From positions 1 through 64,000 of the forward strand of contig NW_025931632.1 in assembly GCF_000764305.2 (NCBI RefSeq): a stretch of 64,000 nucleotides of DNA, in the 5' to 3' direction. This DNA is from Hyalella azteca. Lineage: Eukaryota > Arthropoda > Malacostraca > Amphipoda > Hyalellidae. The notes beneath the pieces are model-generated. The model was given only the letters and a program-made list of their open reading frames with translations. It had not been told where the DNA came from and searched no databases. Below are positions 59,165 through 64,000 of the stretch, piece by piece; position 1 is the stretch's first letter; every line of letters starts with the position of its first letter. The translations under genes were made by a program, and so were the position numbers.

Positions 59165-61550
59165 GGAAGCAGATAGTTGCGGTGAGCTGACGCCTAAATC
59201 TTGTTTATTTTCTTGTTTTCCTCGTTTAATTGCCTCTCATCTTGAAAAGAAAGAAGTTGCGCGTTATTCATGACTTCACTTCTTTACGTCACGAGTGTTG
59301 GTTCTCCTGAAATATTCAGTGTGCTCTTTTTTGGCAGCTCAATTTAGCAGCGCGGTCTTAAGCTGCGGGTCTCAAAAACTGCAATTTTGAGCACTCTTTT
59401 AGGCAAGAAATTTTTATTTTTAAAGTGAGCCGAAACTTTTAGGAAACCTGTTGGCAACTACCGTCGCGATGTCATGAATATCTTCACATGCATGCAAATG
59501 GAAGTTACTTATACTCGTATTTAGATAATGATTTGAGAATCAAGCTAACTTGAGGCTTACTGTGAACTTCAACAACATGCAACATTGACTGGACACTGAC
59601 TAATATATACGTCCAATATTTTGAATCTTCCAAGCAATGTGAGGCTTTTTTCAGCCTTAGAATGGAAATTGTTTCGACTTTGATCCTTTAGATAAAAAAT
59701 AAAATAACTCCTTCTGAAAACAATTAGAACCAGCCATTTAGATAACAATTAAAATAACTCATTCTCCATTTTGGAGTTCTTGGAAATTTCCTGCTGATTT
59801 GGTCGTGACAAAAAAACTGTCGACGATAGTAGCGAGAAATTTTTATGACAACATACTTTTCTGATAGCATAAATTTTTCTGTTAACACTAAAAAAAACGA
59901 ACGTACTTGCCGTATTCGTATTTTTTCAGTTGTCTTATAAACGATTTTGTTGTAGCAAGGCGGTGCTGAGATCCAAACTTAGCTCTGCTTATTTTATTCA
60001 CTTAGCAGAAAATAACGAAACACAACTGCTGCACAGTTGATCAAGCTTTGCAGTTGATAACAGTTCAAAATTTACAATTATCAAATACTACACGTTATTA
60101 ATGAAAGTCAAGGCTTAACAAAAACAATACTTGTTAATAACGAGAAGAACATCGACGTAGAAAATTAAATTCATCTTTCTCCGTGTATTCAAAATTGCGA
60201 TGACCTACAATCCAAGACACGTTCATTAGAGCAACGTTGAGCAGGCACAGCATTTACCACATCAAAGTCTCGTCATCGAGTTATGCAGCAAAGAAAACTG
60301 CGCTGGGTAATGATCGTACGCATCAATGCACTGCACATCTGATGTATGTTCCACGCAACGCTCGAACTGGATTGCCGTTCTTGAAGTCGCTAATCACAAT
60401 TACCCTTCAAAATTACCTTCACCTTTCCCAATTACCATTAATCTTCACAATTTTCAAAGGAATTGCAAATGTAGATGATCTCAGACTGTCCTCCAGCCAG
60501 GCGACAATTTTTTATTTACAGTAAAACTTATGTAAAATGTCCCTACGAGAAAAGCAATCATAACTTCCCTACTTAATTAAGCTCACTTGTAAGCGGCCAA
60601 AGTCGGTGCATGCCTGTGGAGGAACGACTCACTCAGAGATTAGAGCGGAACATTTACCAAATAGCAGTGAAATTTGCCTTTTTATGGATAATCCTGACCC
60701 AATTTGGGTCAGAATCAGGAAAAAAGGCGTAGCAAGGCTATCTTCGTTCTCTGCTAGTGCTGAGAGTAAGAAAGTGTGTCACCATTTAGACAATTTATGA
60801 CAAATACGTTTTCTTGACTGTTGTTTTCAGGTAGTCTCGTGCGTGACTTCAGTTACAGGAATAGCGCTTTGCTCTGAGATGCCGCCAACAAAGGCATGTA
60901 TCGTCCGGGGTGCGGGATTGCAACTACACTCCAACGCTGCTAAATCTCGCGGATATTGACGTCGGAAATTCTAGCAATTTAAATTTGATCTCTAAACTCA
61001 TGTATTGACTAAATAATCACCACTGGGGTATATTCATAGCATGATTAGCTCAGCGTACAATGTGAAAAAAGCTTACGGTGAAAAATTATATGCAGTTTAA
61101 CACAAATATGTCAATAACATTGCAGTTTAAAAGGTTCTCAGTAATTGGACATGCGTTATTGCAGTGCGATCAAACCACGCAATACCAAACGACGTGTTAA
61201 ATTTTTTCTGCCTTCCTTTGGTTTTTTGGAGAACACTTGCTGTGTGCATTTTTTTATTGTGGCGGCGATATTGCAATTTTAGTGTTGTTGGCCTATTTCT
61301 TTGTGGGTCAACCATCACTCAAAACCTTTATACACCCCAAATCCAAATTATTAGGCTGATGACGGTATCAACAAATCATCGCTGATATTATAATTTAAGT
61401 CCTCACGTGTCATTATTTGCCGCTATTTTTCGACGGATGCAAATCGTTCCTTAATTTGGTGCAGTTGCAGTTTAGGTTATTTTTTTATTGACTGCCTGAT
61501 GCCTCCTGCCTGCTATAATCTTTAGTTGTTCAATAGCCTACCCCTCCTTT
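59165..61550. other. Copy 2 intergenic stretch, no gene
   Basis: Counterpart of 34120-36515. Confidence 0.5.
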
Positions 61551-61709
61551 ATAAATGAATGTGTCTTATTGTTAAAATAATGATACACTATCTTACCCAC
61601 AATACCAGCAGAGCCCAGATGTATCGCTGAGACGAATTTTTTGCCGGGCCTAACTGAGTTAGGATGTGCTTCGCTATCAGGACAATGACCAGCTCATTTC
61701 TCTCAGTGT
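61551..61709. mobile_element. MITE-1, inside duplication copy 2
   Basis: Counterpart of 36516-36696, with about 20 bp of the core missing after CTGAGTTAGGATG. Confidence 0.6.
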
Positions 61710-62077
61710 TCTACTATGGTACCTGCTACTACTGCTCGCAGTTGTACCAGTATTTGAGAGCGCCTAATGGTTCCTCGTGCTTCTCATTCTTCAGCCCACC
61801 TTCAAGGTAGCAGACAAATTAAATTATTATCATAAAACTGATGTAGACTGATTTATCTGATGTTACAAATATTGAGGATAAGAAAACCAAGTCATTATCA
61901 TTGCATTAAAATTACATGGAATTTCATTAATTCCATGTAATTCCATTAATTAATTAATTCCATTTCATTAATTCCATAGACAGAAAAATGTGATTTGTGG
62001 ATACGAAATGCGAACAACAAAAGTGAAATTGTGTTAAACAAAAGAATTGTGAAATTGTGTGAAAACAAAAGTGAAAT

Positions 62078-62113
62078 AATGATGCAATCTTCCATTGTCA
62101 AGATTGCATCATT
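62078..62113. repeat. Perfect 14 bp hairpin, copy 2
   Basis: Identical to 37065-37100. Confidence 0.8.
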
Positions 62114-62226
62114 AAAAAGGAAAAGAAATTCATATTCTCCTTTCCTTTTTTTCTGAGCACCAACCTTGAAATTAATTGAAGTAGTTAGTTTACGTGTGCA
62201 TAAAACATTACGAAGACTAATTAGAC

Positions 62227-62227
62227 N
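62227..62227. other. Single N, probable unsized assembly gap
   Basis: Left of the N matches copy 1 up to 37213; right of it matches copy 1 from 39411. The intervening 2.2 kb of copy 1, including a MITE-1, a MITE-2 and the 25 bp array, is absent. Confidence 0.8.
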
Positions 62228-63396
62228 TAAATACAAGTTGGATGAGCCGGCGCTGCACTTGAAAGATAATCTCCGAGGTTGAGAGATTGTTAATCAAATC
62301 TTCCTCCACGTTATCAGAGTAATTTGCCAAAAGAAGTTCCGTAAGAAAGAAGAACCAGTAGAAGTACTCATTTAACAATAAAAACCAGTTTTGAAGCTAG
62401 AAGGACATTTTTTTGCATTCATTTTATGAGTTAAATTAACTATCAGTAAATTTTTATTTCAATTCAAGTTTTAAGGGTAAAATCAGGCCCCAGTTTGCGA
62501 TTCGTTATGATTTCATCGCAAAATGAAATTCAAGAGCTAGGTAATACCCATACAAGAAACATTGTGGACACTACTTGCATTTTACACTTTCAAGCCTGTA
62601 ACGCGCAAGCAATTTTTCTAAAATCAATAAAGTAATTATGTTTCCACCAACAGGCAGTAAAGGAACAGTTTTTGTTAACCTTAAATAAATAGCGAAGCCC
62701 CGCCATTTCACTTTCATTATTTTTAATATTAGAATGAAACACAATAGGATGGAAGAAAGCTTTATTTCGGCTCGTACTGAAGTATTTTAGCGCGGAAACA
62801 ATAGAAGATTGCCTAATGACAACAGGAAAAGATTACAATTTGAGGACGCAGAAACTTCTGCCTTCAATCATGATCAGTACCATTTAACGAATAAAATAAA
62901 CCTTATAATGCCAGTATAACTACAATTTCATATCACCATTATTGACCTTATAGATTAATATATTGTCAGTAGAACAGTAAAATTTGCAAGAGCACACTGA
63001 CTATGTGCTGTATTTACACAAATATACATATTCAGTGGCAACGAAATCACGTGGATAAGCCATCGCTGGCTTGACTAATCTAGATTACTTTATTTACCTA
63101 TGGAAATGGGAAGAAACCTTCATATTGAAGTTTATTCAAACCTGACATACATATCGTCGGCTTAATTGCACAATTGAAAAATTTATAGTCTGGTTTAATA
63201 CTCTAAAATCCTTAAATTCTCGTGTAATTAAATTAAAAGCTTCTATTACACAAGGGAGCAGAGACGCTGTTATGAACGCGGATGCACTGAAACTCATGTT
63301 ACTGGCCATGTCTTATTTGGTGCGCCCATTTAGCGTTCACTTTAATTCGAGCAAACTATGCAGACAACTTTCCGAATCGTTTCCACTCTTTGCCCC
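62228..63396. other. Copy 2 intergenic stretch, no gene
   Basis: Counterpart of 39411-40579. Confidence 0.5.
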
Positions 63397-63539
63397 TGTG
63401 TGAAGTTTTAGACTTTACATCCATGGTCACGCTGATGCACCGTCTTTGTCGTCCGTTGTCTCGGAGCACTCAACTAGCGGCTCGTTCTCGCAACCGTGGC
63501 CAACTGCATGTAACGCAAAACGTAACTAGCTGCCCATTT
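63397..63539. other. 143 bp identical in both copies (copy 2)
   Basis: Counterpart of 40580-40722; divergence resumes immediately on both sides. Confidence 0.45.
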
Positions 63540-63943
63540 TAGCAAGCTGATGGTGCAACACCATCTTGCTTCTGGCTAGCTGATGCAAGAAGCTGTTGGC
63601 CTCTTGCTGACAATAGTGATGTAGATACAGACTATATGAGATTATGCTAAATAACATACCACTGTCGTCTCAATTGAAGCTGTTGAATCTTGAAGCTTCT
63701 CATGTATCTGAAATAAATTCTACCCTCAATCAGCTCCATGTCAAGCGTTTAACACCCTGCAAGACATCGAACAGCTTTGGTTCCGCCAAAGAATGAGATC
63801 CCTCTCGATTTTGACCTTTGAATTGGGTTTTTTCCACCTCCTTTCACTCACATAGCAACAATCGTGAAGAAGGCACTTTCCAAGTTAGCGGCATGCGTTG
63901 GTACCTGCCTATAATATACCTTTCACGTCTTTTATCCAATGAT

Positions 63944-64000
63944 TACAACCCCAAGAGCCTCAGCCCGTGCCAGTAGTACAAATTTCAGGTTGATTTTTAT
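63944..64000. other. Unique sequence beyond duplication copy 2
   Basis: Homology with copy 1 stops at CCAATGAT. Too short to interpret. Confidence 0.5.

Larger units (their letters stand above)
45657..63943 (+). repeat. Segmental duplication, copy 2
   Basis: Direct repeat of 21733-41569, shorter mainly because about 2.2 kb is absent at the N at 62227, together with the 850 bp and 540 bp blocks and the hAT insertion that copy 1 has. It has its own additions: a MITE-2 copy, about 1.9 kb at 50015-51901, and several insertions under 120 bp. Open frames seen in copy 1 (for example near 30635) are frequently broken here, consistent with non-coding sequence. Confidence 0.95.

Noticed and set aside
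21733..63943. The 20 kb duplicate as one giant transposon or integrated virus
   Set aside because: No terminal repeats, target duplication, integrase, polymerase or capsid-like frames are visible at the borders or inside.
1..64000. tRNA genes and telomere-type repeats
   Set aside because: I looked for B-box GGTTCRANNCC patterns with matching acceptor stems and for TTAGG or TTAGGG runs and found none convincing.

Overview
The window is AT-rich, almost entirely non-coding animal DNA. No open frame is both long and recognisable; the longest ATG-started frame is 138 codons. There are no operons, bacterial ribosome sites, rRNA genes or recognisable tRNA genes. Relics of eukaryotic transposons, polyA-type AATAAA signals, splice-like donors and many minisatellites point to a metazoan, plausibly an arthropod, but nothing here fixes the taxon.

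Layout. 0-6.5 kb: mostly single-copy AT-rich DNA with a broken Tc1-type transposase fragment (474-870), short tandem repeats and two weak small-gene candidates (5518-5679, 5918-6076). 6.5-18.7 kb: a degenerate array of one large non-coding repeat, called here A-tail-B. It includes an inverted copy, so 10003-11925 and 12258-13829 form the arms of a large imperfect palindrome. 18.7-21.7 kb: AT-rich micro- and minisatellites and one unassigned 138-codon frame. 21733-41569 and 45657-63943: two direct copies of a roughly 18-20 kb segment, separated by a 4.1 kb unrelated spacer (41570-45656) rich in minisatellites.

The two large copies align along their length, with a few percent substitutions by eye and many indels. 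The indels are informative. A 438 bp hAT-like element with an 8 bp target duplication is in copy 1 only, and the matching empty site is readable in copy 2. A 166 bp MITE is in copy 2 only, with its empty site in copy 1. Blocks of about 540 and 850 bp occur only in copy 1. The window has three single N characters (13830, 25828, 62227). Each lies where one repeat copy abruptly lacks about 1.9 to 3.3 kb present in its sister, so the Ns probably hide assembly gaps and the repeat structure needs long-read confirmation.

No gene set can be described as working together. The main interest is structural: the segmental duplication, dated by private transposon insertions; a three-TIR hAT MITE; fold-back palindromes that differ between copies; and two stretches (40580-40722 and 30801-30905) identical between copies inside otherwise diverged sequence.
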